DNA from: Bacteroides fragilis NCTC 9343
Lineage (GTDB): Bacteria; Bacteroidota; Bacteroidia; Bacteroidales; Bacteroidaceae
Assembly (NCBI RefSeq): GCF_000025985.1
Contig: NC_003228.3
Location: 3,844,001-3,908,000, forward strand
Direction: 5' to 3'
Length of the DNA: 64,000 bases
Shown here: positions 40,081 through 49,278 of the stretch, in pieces
How the letters are laid out: every line of letters begins with the position of its first letter
Position numbering within the stretch: position 1 is the first letter of the stretch
Position numbers and translations under genes: made by a program
The notes under the pieces: model-generated
Database searches by the model: none
Told to the model about the DNA's origin: nothing
Seen by the model: only the letters and a program-made list of their open reading frames with translations

Positions 40081-40719
40081 TCAACAAAGTAGAAAATCCC
40101 GTAATAACCGAACTGAACTAAAGACATAACCGGAATTATATTTTTCTAACTGCTCACAGTCTGTCGATGCAGCCCATGCCGCTGACAAACACTGTATCTT
40201 TACGAAATAGCATGCCTCGATATCAGAAACCGCATCTCCTACATATATCATTTCATTCGACTTAAAGCCATAATATAATAATATGTCCTTCATTGCTTCT
40301 GATTTTCTGTTCTTTTCAGAAGAGCCGGTTTCTATTCGGTCAAAACACCCATCCATACCAAATTGTTTCAATGTAATATCACAACTTCTTATACCTTTCC
40401 CCGTAATAAGAACTACTATTACATTTCTTTCATGTAATTGCCCGATCAATGTTTTCATCCCTTCAAATGGCTTGGGACATAAAATGGCATGCATTTCTTC
40501 ATAAATTACATAGAAATCATTTAATGCCTTCTCCCGACTATCACCGTAAACCACTTGATTGATCATACCTTCTTCATTTAATCCGAAGGTCCGCGCTATC
40601 TCGTCATCTGATAGTTCATGATCTACATAAGGAGTAGTCGCCTCTCTGAATGCTGCTAAACATAGCGGAATAGTATCTCCTATCGTACCATCCAGATCAA
40701 AAGCTACCAGCCGGATCAT
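40081..40719 (-). CDS. HAD-superfamily phosphatase
   Basis: 212 aa. HAD motif I is FDLDGTIGDT with the nucleophilic Asp. Motif II is in VVLITGKG, and motif IV in MIYVGDAVSDIEAC. The helical cap lies between residues 15 and 85. It resembles phosphoglycolate phosphatase-like enzymes, but the substrate is not evident. Its start overlaps the end of the acetyltransferase gene by 23 bp, so the two are coupled. Confidence 0.85.
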   Translation of the reverse strand: MIRLVAFDLDGTIGDTIPLCLAAFREATTPYVDHELSDDEIARTFGLNEEGMINQVVYGDSREKALNDFYVIYEEMHAILCPKPFEGMKTLIGQLHERNVIVVLITGKGIRSCDITLKQFGMDGCFDRIETGSSEKNRKSEAMKDILLYYGFKSNEMIYVGDAVSDIEACYFVKIQCLSAAWAASTDCEQLEKYNSGYVFSSVRLLRDFLLC

Positions 40720-41320
40720 AATTTTCAGATTTATTGATTTGACGAATCACCCTACATGGGTTTCCAACAGCCAGACTGTTTGCAGGAACATTTGTGGTAA
40801 CAACACTTCCGGCACCAATAACACTTCCCTTACCAATAGTAACCCCGGGCAATATAATAACTCCACCACCGATCCAGCAACCATCTTCAACAGTGACCGG
40901 AAGGGCAAATGTATGACGGACATATCGAACTCCCTCCGGTGCCTCAACAGGTGTTAACCGTTCATTCAAATCAATGGGATGCGTTGCCGTATAAATCTGG
41001 ACATTAGGAGCAATCAGTACATTATTACCAACTGTAATCTTATTGCAATCGACAAACACACAGCCCATATTTACCGTAACATTATCACCAATATGAATAT
41101 TACATCCATAATCGCAGAGAAAAGAATGTCCTACGGAAACCTCTGTTCCGATACTACCGAACATTTCTTTCAGAATCGCATATTTTTCTTCTTTTTGTTC
41201 ATAAGACAGTGAATTGTATCTCATCAACAAACGGTGAGTTTTTCCTTTTAGTTCTAGAAAAACCGGAGCATGGCAATCATACCATTCACCGGCCAAGCAT
41301 TTCTCCATCTCTGTTTTCAT
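40697..41320 (-). CDS. Sugar O-acetyltransferase (maltose/galactoside type)
   Basis: 207 aa. The N-terminal maltose-acetyltransferase cap (EKCLAGEWYDCHAPVFLELK) precedes a left-handed beta-helix of hexapeptide repeats (IGDNVTVNMGCVFVD, ITVGNNVLIAPNVQIYTATHP). The catalytic His is in TATHPID, and the C-terminal CoA-binding part is WIGGGVIILPGVTIGKG. It transfers acetyl from acetyl-CoA to a sugar hydroxyl. It is in an operon with the HAD phosphatase and 20 bp after the nitroreductase. Confidence 0.92.
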   Translation of the reverse strand: MKTEMEKCLAGEWYDCHAPVFLELKGKTHRLLMRYNSLSYEQKEEKYAILKEMFGSIGTEVSVGHSFLCDYGCNIHIGDNVTVNMGCVFVDCNKITVGNNVLIAPNVQIYTATHPIDLNERLTPVEAPEGVRYVRHTFALPVTVEDGCWIGGGVIILPGVTIGKGSVIGAGSVVTTNVPANSLAVGNPCRVIRQINKSENYDPAGSF

Positions 41321-41340
41321 TCGTTCCCTCCCATGCGGAT

Positions 41341-41850
41341 TTATAAGAAAGTAACAATTTCATCCTTGTCCTTTCGGGTAGTAAAATGATCAGGTTGCTC
41401 TTGGATATATCCCAATGATACAATAGCTACCGGATATCTTTCGGACGACAGCCTGAAATTAGCTTTAAACAATTCCGGATCAAAGTTGCACACCCAACAA
41501 CTTCCCAGCCCTATTTCGGCTGCGGCTAAACAGATATGCTCTGTAGCAATAGCAGCATCGATATCCGCATGATTTTTGTTATCGGATTTACGTACCCATG
41601 CTATCGATTTATCGGCACAAACAACAATGTATACCGGTGCCCGTGCGAACCATTCTCTATTATAACATTGCCGTAAATTCTGTTTTTGTTCTTCACTGAC
41701 CACCACCATGAAATGCCAAGGCTGATAATTAACTGCAGAAGGAGCTAAACGGGCACATTCAATGATATAGTCGATTTTATCCTGTTCGACCCTGTCTGAC
41801 TTATAATTTCTCACCGAGAAACGTTTTTTTGTAAGTTCTAAAAAGTTCAT
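41341..41850 (-). CDS. Nitroreductase-family FMN oxidoreductase
   Basis: 169 aa. FMN-binding features are in the N-terminal KKRFSVRNYKSD and APSAVNYQPWHFMVV, and AAAEIGLGSCWVCNF follows. Such enzymes reduce nitroaromatics or quinones with NAD(P)H; the true substrate is unknown. A -7 box TAACTTTG lies at 41877-41884 on the minus strand. It is transcribed away from the AraC gene at 41963. Confidence 0.92.
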   Translation of the reverse strand: MNFLELTKKRFSVRNYKSDRVEQDKIDYIIECARLAPSAVNYQPWHFMVVVSEEQKQNLRQCYNREWFARAPVYIVVCADKSIAWVRKSDNKNHADIDAAIATEHICLAAAEIGLGSCWVCNFDPELFKANFRLSSERYPVAIVSLGYIQEQPDHFTTRKDKDEIVTFL

Positions 41851-41962
41851 ATCCTATCAATTTTTAATATTTAAAGCAAAGTTATACCATTTTTAGGTCT
41901 ATTATTATGTATTACTTTTCGTTATATCGGTAAAATTACGTTTTTTAGACTATATTTGTCTT

Positions 41963-42802
41963 ATGAAAAGAGAAAACTTACATCAACCGTTTGAGATTAG
42001 TTTCAGTGAGTTTGACGAGTCAATGCTAAAAGAACACGACCATACTTTTTTTGAGTTGGTCTACATCTTATCGGGTACAGGTATCCAATGGATTAACAAT
42101 AATAAATTTTCTTATCACGGCGGACACCTATTTATGATAACTCCCGGAGACTCACATTCATTTGAAATACATTCCACTACTAAGTTTATCGATATTAAGT
42201 TCAATGATATCTACATTCATTCCGCTGTTTTCGGTACAGAAAACATAAAACGATTAGAATTTATCTTACAGCATGCCAACCACCAACCTGGCTGTATTTT
42301 ACGAAATCGAACAGACAAACTACTCGTAAAACCTATGATTGAAGCCATCATCAGGGAATACGTCAATAGAAACTTATATAGCAAAGAAATCATAACGCAA
42401 CTGATAAACACCATAATAATAGTCGTTGCACGCAATATCGCCATGTTTCTGCCTGAACAAGTCAATGAATGCTCCGAAGAGAAATCACTCGGTATACTGC
42501 AATATATCCAGACCTACATTTATCAATCCGAGAAAATCAAAACGAAAGCTATCAGTCAACATTTCGGCATTTCAGAGAATTATTTGGGACGTTACTTTAA
42601 AAAACACACAAACGAAACAATGCAACAGTACATACTGAATTATAAACTGAAACTGGTAGAAAACAGATTATTGCATAGTGAAATGAGAATCAGTGAGATT
42701 GTAGCAGAATTAGGCTTCACCGATGAAAGCCATTTAAATAAACTATTTAAAAAATACAGAGGTTGCAGCCCCACAAATTTCAGAAAGAATAATGCAGTAT
42801 AG
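41963..42802 (+). CDS. AraC-family transcription regulator
   Basis: 279 aa. The N-terminal cupin sensor (EHDHTFFELVYILSGTGIQW, GDSHSFEIH) is followed by a C-terminal AraC double HTH (TKAISQHFGISENYLGRYFK; MRISEIVAELGFTDESHLNK; CSPTNFRK). It is divergent from the nitroreductase operon and may control it. A -7 box TATATTTG lies at 41951-41958, so its mRNA is nearly leaderless or starts at a later codon. Confidence 0.92.
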   Translation: MKRENLHQPFEISFSEFDESMLKEHDHTFFELVYILSGTGIQWINNNKFSYHGGHLFMITPGDSHSFEIHSTTKFIDIKFNDIYIHSAVFGTENIKRLEFILQHANHQPGCILRNRTDKLLVKPMIEAIIREYVNRNLYSKEIITQLINTIIIVVARNIAMFLPEQVNECSEEKSLGILQYIQTYIYQSEKIKTKAISQHFGISENYLGRYFKKHTNETMQQYILNYKLKLVENRLLHSEMRISEIVAELGFTDESHLNKLFKKYRGCSPTNFRKNNAV

Positions 42803-42835
42803 CCCCAATAATAAGTTATACAAGTTTCAGACGCC

Positions 42836-45800
42836 CTATTCGTCTGATATCTTCTCCTTCTTTACATTTTCCTTTTGTTGCTCTCTATACTGTCGCGGAG
42901 GCATGCCATACCTTTTCGAGAACAGTTTATAGAATGTTCCGCGGTTGTTGAATCCGGTCTGGTCCATAATCTCTTCAATAGTAAGATTCTTGGCTATTAA
43001 CAGTCGTTCTGCCATTGTTAGACGGTATTCCTTAATGATATCAGCAGGAGACTGTTCGGTTATCGGTTTTAGTTTCCGGTAGAACTGGCGGGTACTATAC
43101 CCCATCTCACTACTTAGCAATTCCATTTGTAAATCGGGATTTGCAATATTCTTCTCTATAATCTCGAGCATTTTATCCAGGAACTCCTGATCTTCTTTAT
43201 GTATACAATTGCCATGTTCCATAGTGAAGGAACTGAAAATAGAGCTATAATATTCTTTCAAGTCTGCCTCCCGTTTGATGAGACGATAAACGATTTTCTC
43301 CAGATACTTCACGTTAAAAGGTTTGGTAACATAGGCTTCTGCTCCTGACTCGATGCCCTTTACCTGATCGTCTTCGTGATGTAGGGCGGAAAGGAGGATC
43401 AGTGGAATGTGACTCCATAATTTGTGTTGCTTTATCTTCTGAGCAAACGATAGTCCATCGATACCGGGCATCATGACGTCTGAAATAATTAAGTCGGGTT
43501 GCTTCTGCTCCAGACTGCTCAATGCATCTTTTGCATTATCAAAAGAGCGCACATTGTATTTGTCTGCAAAAAGTTCTGAAACGAACCATAACATGGAATT
43601 ATCATCATCAATAACCATGATGGTCCGTTTACCCGTATCAAACTCTATGGCAGTCTTTTCTAAAACAATAGGTTCCTCCGTAGCCGTATGTAATAGTCCG
43701 GTTTCATAAGTAGTTTGTGTAGTTTCCCGTTCAGTTATGGGAAGATTGGGCAAGGTAACGGTGAATGTTGTCATTTCATAGAGAACACTATTTACGCTGA
43801 TTTCCCCATTCAACTGCGTAATCATGCTCTTACAAATAGCTAATCCAAGTCCTGTACGAGAATTCTTACCGTTCATCTCAACAGAATCCAATATTTTATA
43901 ACGATCGAATATTTTGGATAAATTTTCTTTGGCTATCCCTTTTCCAGAATTGGATATACAAAAAATTAACGACTGGTTTTCCACTTTCAACTCTATTGTG
44001 ATAATTCCTTTGTCGGGCGTGTACTTAAAAGCGTTGGATATTAAATTGCTGACAATCTTATTAAAGCAACTGATATCCGTATTCCATTCAATGCCCGGAG
44101 AAATATGCAACTGATAATTCATTTCTTTATTTTCAGCCAGTTCTTCGAAAGATTCCGCTATGCTTCTAACCTTTTCCGACACGGATAACTGTTGAATAGA
44201 AAGTACTTTATTGCCGGTTTCCAATCTGCGAAATTCAAGTAACTCTAAAATCAGATTATTCAGTTTTTCAGTATTTTGTTGTATCATCTTTGCATACTTC
44301 TGAGTGTATGCGTCAATCTCCGGATTGGCAAGTATCTTCTCACAAGGACCATAAATCAAGGTCAGTGGCGTACAGAATTCATGAGTGATATTAGTGAAAA
44401 AACGCAATTTTGATTCGTAGATTTCTTCTTTCTTCTCCCGGTTCATCTTGTCCAACATACGGTGTTGTTTGCGACGGTATATATAAATGAGCCTATATAT
44501 CCCTGCAGTGCACAACAGTGCAAATAGAATGAAATATACCATATAGGCCAGCGGACTGAGATACCACGGCGGAGTGATACGGATAATGACGGACTGTGTT
44601 TGGCTTTCTTGCCCGTTTATATTGTTTTTGTATTTTACTAATAAAGAATATTCACCCGGAGCAAGATTAGAGAAAATAGCGCTGGTGGATGTTCCGTTTT
44701 CTATCCATTGGTTGCTCATTTCTTCAAGCTTATAATAAAAAGAATAGTTGTTGCCATTGATGTAATCAATAGCCATAAAATTTAGCTGAAAGAAGTTCTG
44801 ACTGTAATCCAGTTGAAGGATTGTTTTACCCTCCTTTTCATAAAGAAACTTATGAATATTGTGTTCTTTGCCAAAGATAGACAGTCCTTTCAGGGTGATT
44901 TGCGGCATATACTCTTCGGTGATACAGTCATTTGTCTGAATGGAAATAAAACCATTTGTACCTCCAAAAAACAGTGTTTCCGAAACGACATCTTTATAGA
45001 AAGCACCATCACTGAACTCGGTGATTTCCAATCCATTTCCACTGTTATAGGTTTGCCCTGTACGAGTCTCGGGGTTGAAACGTATCAATCCCTGGTTGGT
45101 ACTCAACCAAAGATCGCCTTGGTGGTCCTCTAAAACTCCGTGTACAGTGTTATTTAAAAACAAGTCCGCTTTCGTATATAAGGAATCATCTTGTTCAAGA
45201 TACAACAACCCCGAGCTAGTTCCTAACCAATAACCTTTTGCGTTTTTGTAAATAGCAAAAATGTCGTTAGCTGTCTGACTGCTTACAATACTGTCAAAAC
45301 GATGCGGAATCATTTCCCCTGTCTCTACATTCATGCGGTATGCACCGCAACCACGATTGCCAAACCAAAGTATGGAGTCGTTTTCCTGGTAAGAAGTAAA
45401 GAAATAGTTCGAAGCCATACGCCCGTTATCAATAACAGTACGGGAAGCAGATTTTACAGTAGGAGTAGCAGTAGAAGCATCAAAGATAACTTTTACAATG
45501 CCTTCACCTACCGTAGATACCCATAAGGTCGTATCATTCGGTTGTTTTATAGAATGCACATACTTCACTTTTTCTCCATTGGCAATGATAGGCAGTTCTT
45601 TTAATTGCCTGCTTAAGTACGAATAATAATTAATTCCATTTTCGGTTCCGATCCACAATTTATCTTTGCATCCGGGAGCAAAACAATAGACGGAATTATC
45701 TGCCAGCGCACTATTATATGGTGTAATCCGATCAGACGACATAGGCATACTGTTATCCGGAGTATACTTTTTAATGCGGAGTATCCCACTTCCTTTGGTT

Positions 45801-46894
45801 CCTATCCAAAGCGTTTGCTCCTGATCGTAGTAAAGAGCCCTAACCGGATTACTTATTTGATATACAGGAGTGTCTAAAAGAGTATTGGTAATAGAAAAGG
45901 TGTCATTATAATACATGTATACACCTTGTCCGTCTGTTCCTATCCATACAATATCTTGAAATTTATCTTTCATCAGACAGAAAATACCGGAATGTATTTC
46001 TGTTTTCTGTATCTGATATTTCATCTTTTGAGAGGACATATATTTTAGAACAATGAGACCACTGTTTTTGAAACCGATGTAGTAATCGTTTTTTTGCTTG
46101 ATGATGGAAGATACTTCCCCATGCACTTCAATCTGACCTCTTAGGTCAGCTATATAGTATGCTTGCCGGTTATTAAAATCATATTCGTAAAGAGCGTAGG
46201 TTTCGTCAATAAAGTAAGCCATATCTTTCTCGGCAAAGGCATGGTATAATTTACACGAATGCGTAAAAAGATTCTTACGGGTTAATATCAGCCCCTGTTT
46301 TGTATTCTCAATACGATAACTTTGAGTCTCTTCATTGGAGGTAAATATCCATAAAATATTGTTTGAATCTACAGTCATAGAGAGTACATGGCTAAATTCA
46401 AGATTGGGAATCTCCAATCTATTGAAAGATTGTGCTTCTCGCTGATAATAATAAAGATAGCCATCATCTTTCAGAATAAAAAGCATGTCATCCTTATTGT
46501 TAGCCATAAAGTATTGCCCTTTGAATTCAGTGAAACTCTGACTGGTCTGTTGCTTGGTATCTAAGCGATTCAATCCATAATTAGTCTGCACCCATAATAT
46601 ATCCTTCTCCGATTCGATGATTTGATTTATCAAGTTTCCGGAAAGTAAGGTTTTGGAAGAGTTTATTGGGGTATACAAATGTATGTCGGTTCCATCAAAG
46701 ATATTCATGCCATCGCAAGAGCCGATCCAAATGATGCCCCGATCATCCTGATGAAGAGAGAGAATAGCACTATTTGAAAGACCAGCTCTATTGGAAAATT
46801 GTCTCAAACTGTATGCATGAACCTCCAAAGGCAGGCAAAATAGTAAGCAAAGAAAATACAGTAGTGACAAGTATGTTCGATAAATGTATTTCAT
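42836..46894 (-). CDS. Hybrid two-component system regulator (HTCS) of the PUL
   Basis: 1352-aa one-protein sensor and transcription factor. A signal peptide and periplasmic Reg_prop beta-propellers fill the first 700 residues (repeated IWIGSCDGMNIFD-type motifs), then a Y_Y_Y domain and a membrane helix (PLAYMVYFILFALLCTAGIY). The histidine kinase follows: phospho-acceptor His838 in NITHEFCTPLTLIYG, then ATPase boxes ISNAFKYTPDKG and RTGLGLAICKSM. The receiver has Asp1139 in LIISDVMMPG. The C-terminus is an AraC HTH. HTCS bind a sugar in the periplasm and switch on the neighbouring susC/susD genes. The HEFCTP box differs from the usual HELRTP. Confidence 0.95.
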   Translation of the reverse strand: MKYIYRTYLSLLYFLCLLFCLPLEVHAYSLRQFSNRAGLSNSAILSLHQDDRGIIWIGSCDGMNIFDGTDIHLYTPINSSKTLLSGNLINQIIESEKDILWVQTNYGLNRLDTKQQTSQSFTEFKGQYFMANNKDDMLFILKDDGYLYYYQREAQSFNRLEIPNLEFSHVLSMTVDSNNILWIFTSNEETQSYRIENTKQGLILTRKNLFTHSCKLYHAFAEKDMAYFIDETYALYEYDFNNRQAYYIADLRGQIEVHGEVSSIIKQKNDYYIGFKNSGLIVLKYMSSQKMKYQIQKTEIHSGIFCLMKDKFQDIVWIGTDGQGVYMYYNDTFSITNTLLDTPVYQISNPVRALYYDQEQTLWIGTKGSGILRIKKYTPDNSMPMSSDRITPYNSALADNSVYCFAPGCKDKLWIGTENGINYYSYLSRQLKELPIIANGEKVKYVHSIKQPNDTTLWVSTVGEGIVKVIFDASTATPTVKSASRTVIDNGRMASNYFFTSYQENDSILWFGNRGCGAYRMNVETGEMIPHRFDSIVSSQTANDIFAIYKNAKGYWLGTSSGLLYLEQDDSLYTKADLFLNNTVHGVLEDHQGDLWLSTNQGLIRFNPETRTGQTYNSGNGLEITEFSDGAFYKDVVSETLFFGGTNGFISIQTNDCITEEYMPQITLKGLSIFGKEHNIHKFLYEKEGKTILQLDYSQNFFQLNFMAIDYINGNNYSFYYKLEEMSNQWIENGTSTSAIFSNLAPGEYSLLVKYKNNINGQESQTQSVIIRITPPWYLSPLAYMVYFILFALLCTAGIYRLIYIYRRKQHRMLDKMNREKKEEIYESKLRFFTNITHEFCTPLTLIYGPCEKILANPEIDAYTQKYAKMIQQNTEKLNNLILELLEFRRLETGNKVLSIQQLSVSEKVRSIAESFEELAENKEMNYQLHISPGIEWNTDISCFNKIVSNLISNAFKYTPDKGIITIELKVENQSLIFCISNSGKGIAKENLSKIFDRYKILDSVEMNGKNSRTGLGLAICKSMITQLNGEISVNSVLYEMTTFTVTLPNLPITERETTQTTYETGLLHTATEEPIVLEKTAIEFDTGKRTIMVIDDDNSMLWFVSELFADKYNVRSFDNAKDALSSLEQKQPDLIISDVMMPGIDGLSFAQKIKQHKLWSHIPLILLSALHHEDDQVKGIESGAEAYVTKPFNVKYLEKIVYRLIKREADLKEYYSSIFSSFTMEHGNCIHKEDQEFLDKMLEIIEKNIANPDLQMELLSSEMGYSTRQFYRKLKPITEQSPADIIKEYRLTMAERLLIAKNLTIEEIMDQTGFNNRGTFYKLFSKRYGMPPRQYREQQKENVKKEKISDE

Positions 46895-47109
46895 GTTAGA
46901 TATAATGCATTAGTGGGTTCACAAAGATAATACATGCCGGACAAATAATTCTCAAGTGCATGATAAATGTTTTCTCCCGAAGAGATTGCCATTTCTATCA
47001 AAATAGTATCCGAATCCGGACTTGCTCCACAACTTCTCCCTGCAAAGCAATATGAAAGGAGAGAAATGATGCAACCAGTCCGGATTGGATAAAGATCGAG
47101 ATAGGATTA

Positions 47110-49059
47110 TCACTCAATGACAGAGGCAAATCCTCCGTTACGTGCCAGACGCACTATTATTTTATCTCCTTTTTTAAGAGTATATTCTTTTTTTCTGTAA
47201 TCCATAGCTTGTCGGTTAGCATTAACCCCATCCTCAAAAGAAGTCATCCGATAAGATTGTCCTTCTTTCAGGAAGTCAAAATCCAATTCAAAGGTTCTCT
47301 CTTGCTGTCGGTTGTTAGTCATGCCACCGATATACCACTTATCTCCTTTACGTTTTGCCACAATCACATATTCCCCAGCCTTAGCTTTCAAAGCAATGGT
47401 TTCATCCCATGTCTGCGGGACTTGAGTAATATATCGGGTACATTCGTCATTGCGATAGTAAAGTGTAGGATTGTCCGCCATCATCTGCAACCCACTTTCG
47501 AAAATAACAAATAAAGCCATTTGGTAAGCTCGTGTACCTATACTGGCTGAATTAGGACGTTCGGAACAATAAATTTCCGGTTGCATACTAAGCATGGCAC
47601 CCGGCGTATAGTCCATTGCACCAACCGCATTTCTCATAAAAGGCAAATATATGCTGTTGTCCGGTCGACATCCACCCATTTGTTCCATTCCTCTTACGCC
47701 CTCATAAGACAATACATTCGGATACTTATATTCCAATCCGGCAGGCTTAAATGCCCCATGAAAATCGACAAACAGATGGTGCTTGGCAGCCTCTCGGGCT
47801 ACTCTTTCATAATAATTCACCATCCACTGGTCACTTCTGTCCATGAAGTCGATTTTGACTCCCTTCACACCCCATTTCTCGAAAGTCTCAAACAGCCCGA
47901 AATTGTTTTCTACAGTGAGCCATGTCAACCAAAGCACAATGCCTACATTTTTTTCTTTGCCATAACGAATGAGTTCATGCACATCTACCGCAGGATTTGG
48001 TGTATAGGGATCACGGGTACTCATAGCCCAGCCCTCGTCCATAATAATATATGGTATACCATAATTAGCAGCAAAATCAATAAAATATTTGTAAGTATCG
48101 AGATTGCATCCTGCTACAAAATTAACATCCGGTCCGTAGGGAGTAGCACCGTTCCACCATTCCCAGCTTGCCAATCCGGGCTTAATCCAGGAAGTATCTT
48201 CCAATATGTTCTTTTCGGCCAATCTATAAGACATCGTATTCTCAATGAGTTGGCTATCTTCTGTACTAATGACAAAATAGCGCCAAGGGAAATTACGCTT
48301 TCCACTGGTTTGTGCTATATAGTCGGCTTCTTTCAGTATTTTGACACTCCGATCACCGTCTTCTCCAAATTCAAGAGGTACTTTGGGAAATACAGAAACC
48401 ATACCATTGCTGCCATTACTTTTCAGAAAAACAGCCGGATAATCGGTTAGTGATGTTTCACTGATTAATATCTTACTTCCTTTTTGAGTATCAATCAGAA
48501 TTGGCAATAAAGCCATTGAGGCAGATGATTTCCATTCTTTGCTATACAAATGGGTATATTCTTCTTCATAAGCCGTTTTAAAACTTCCGGACTGTTGCAT
48601 GTGTAGCAAATAATTACCAGGGAAGTTCACTTGGAGGGTCTCATTCTTCACATTGATCATTCCTTTTTTATTGGTTATAAAACGGTAGGCAATTCCGTCA
48701 TTGAAGGCACGAAACTCTACGGAATAACCTCCTTTGAAGTCTAGAAGAAGTTGGTTGTACCGATTACTTACAGACGAAAATTTCAATGGAATAACAGGCT
48801 TTAAAGACTCGTCTATATTCTTATGGCTTACTTTAGTCATTTTAGGATTCGTTCCCAATTCCTGGTCACCGATTTCCATTGCAAGGTGACACTGCTTTAA
48901 CAATGTCTCATTCCGGCAAATGACATCGTAGTAGATTTTATCTGAAAGATTCACTGAAATCTGAATATTCCCATCCGGCGAAGCCAGCTTATGTATGTTC
49001 TGTCCCTGAACATACAAAGAAATACTGAAAATTAATAGCAGCAGTAATTGTTTTTTCAT
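47110..49059 (-). CDS. GH97 family glycoside hydrolase
   Basis: 649 aa with a signal peptide (QLLLLLIFSISLYVQGQ). The N-terminal beta-sandwich (residues about 20-290) and a (beta/alpha)8 barrel are typical of GH97. The barrel has SWEWWNGATPYGP, WGVKGVKIDFMDRSDQWMVN around Asp404/Asp407, and a Glu in VLSYEGVRG. An Asp in DFMD fits the retaining subgroup (alpha-galactosidase type) rather than the inverting SusB type; substrate is unproven. It is probably periplasmic. Its promoter carries the shared PUL motif. Confidence 0.88.
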   Translation of the reverse strand: MKKQLLLLLIFSISLYVQGQNIHKLASPDGNIQISVNLSDKIYYDVICRNETLLKQCHLAMEIGDQELGTNPKMTKVSHKNIDESLKPVIPLKFSSVSNRYNQLLLDFKGGYSVEFRAFNDGIAYRFITNKKGMINVKNETLQVNFPGNYLLHMQQSGSFKTAYEEEYTHLYSKEWKSSASMALLPILIDTQKGSKILISETSLTDYPAVFLKSNGSNGMVSVFPKVPLEFGEDGDRSVKILKEADYIAQTSGKRNFPWRYFVISTEDSQLIENTMSYRLAEKNILEDTSWIKPGLASWEWWNGATPYGPDVNFVAGCNLDTYKYFIDFAANYGIPYIIMDEGWAMSTRDPYTPNPAVDVHELIRYGKEKNVGIVLWLTWLTVENNFGLFETFEKWGVKGVKIDFMDRSDQWMVNYYERVAREAAKHHLFVDFHGAFKPAGLEYKYPNVLSYEGVRGMEQMGGCRPDNSIYLPFMRNAVGAMDYTPGAMLSMQPEIYCSERPNSASIGTRAYQMALFVIFESGLQMMADNPTLYYRNDECTRYITQVPQTWDETIALKAKAGEYVIVAKRKGDKWYIGGMTNNRQQERTFELDFDFLKEGQSYRMTSFEDGVNANRQAMDYRKKEYTLKKGDKIIVRLARNGGFASVIE

Positions 49060-49092
49060 ACTAAATGATGTGTTTTAAAGTTTTATTATTTG

Positions 49093-49159
49093 CAAAATTA
49101 GCACATAAATAGAACATTCTGTTCTGCATTTGTGACATATATGTATCCATTTATGTCAT
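49093..49159 (-). promoter_or_regulatory. GH97 promoter with PUL operator motif
   Basis: -7 box TAATTTTG (49093-49100, minus strand) without TTTG at -33. GTGACATATA lies at 49132-49141, 31 nt beyond, and TTTATGTCAT at 49150-49159. The same motif and spacing occur at the GH76 and esterase promoters. Confidence 0.65.
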
Positions 49160-49175
49160 TATGGGTTCTATATAC

Positions 49176-49225
49176 TTTAATGTCATGTATTTGGGTGCGT
49201 TTTTAAGTATAGATTTCTATCTTTG
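49176..49225 (+). promoter_or_regulatory. Sialate esterase promoter with PUL operator motif
   Basis: -7 box TATCTTTG (49218-49225), with TTTAATGTCAT (49176-49186) ending 31 nt before it. The motif is the reverse complement of the ATGACATAAA-like element at the other two PUL promoters. Confidence 0.6.
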
Positions 49226-49278
49226 TACAAATGAATAAAACTAAAATAATGTGTATATCAAAGTAAAAACTAAAGGGT

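Noticed and set aside
47581..48450. 289-aa plus-strand ORF inside the GH97 gene
   Set aside because: Antisense shadow of a well-supported GH97 gene; composition and motifs are not those of a protein family.
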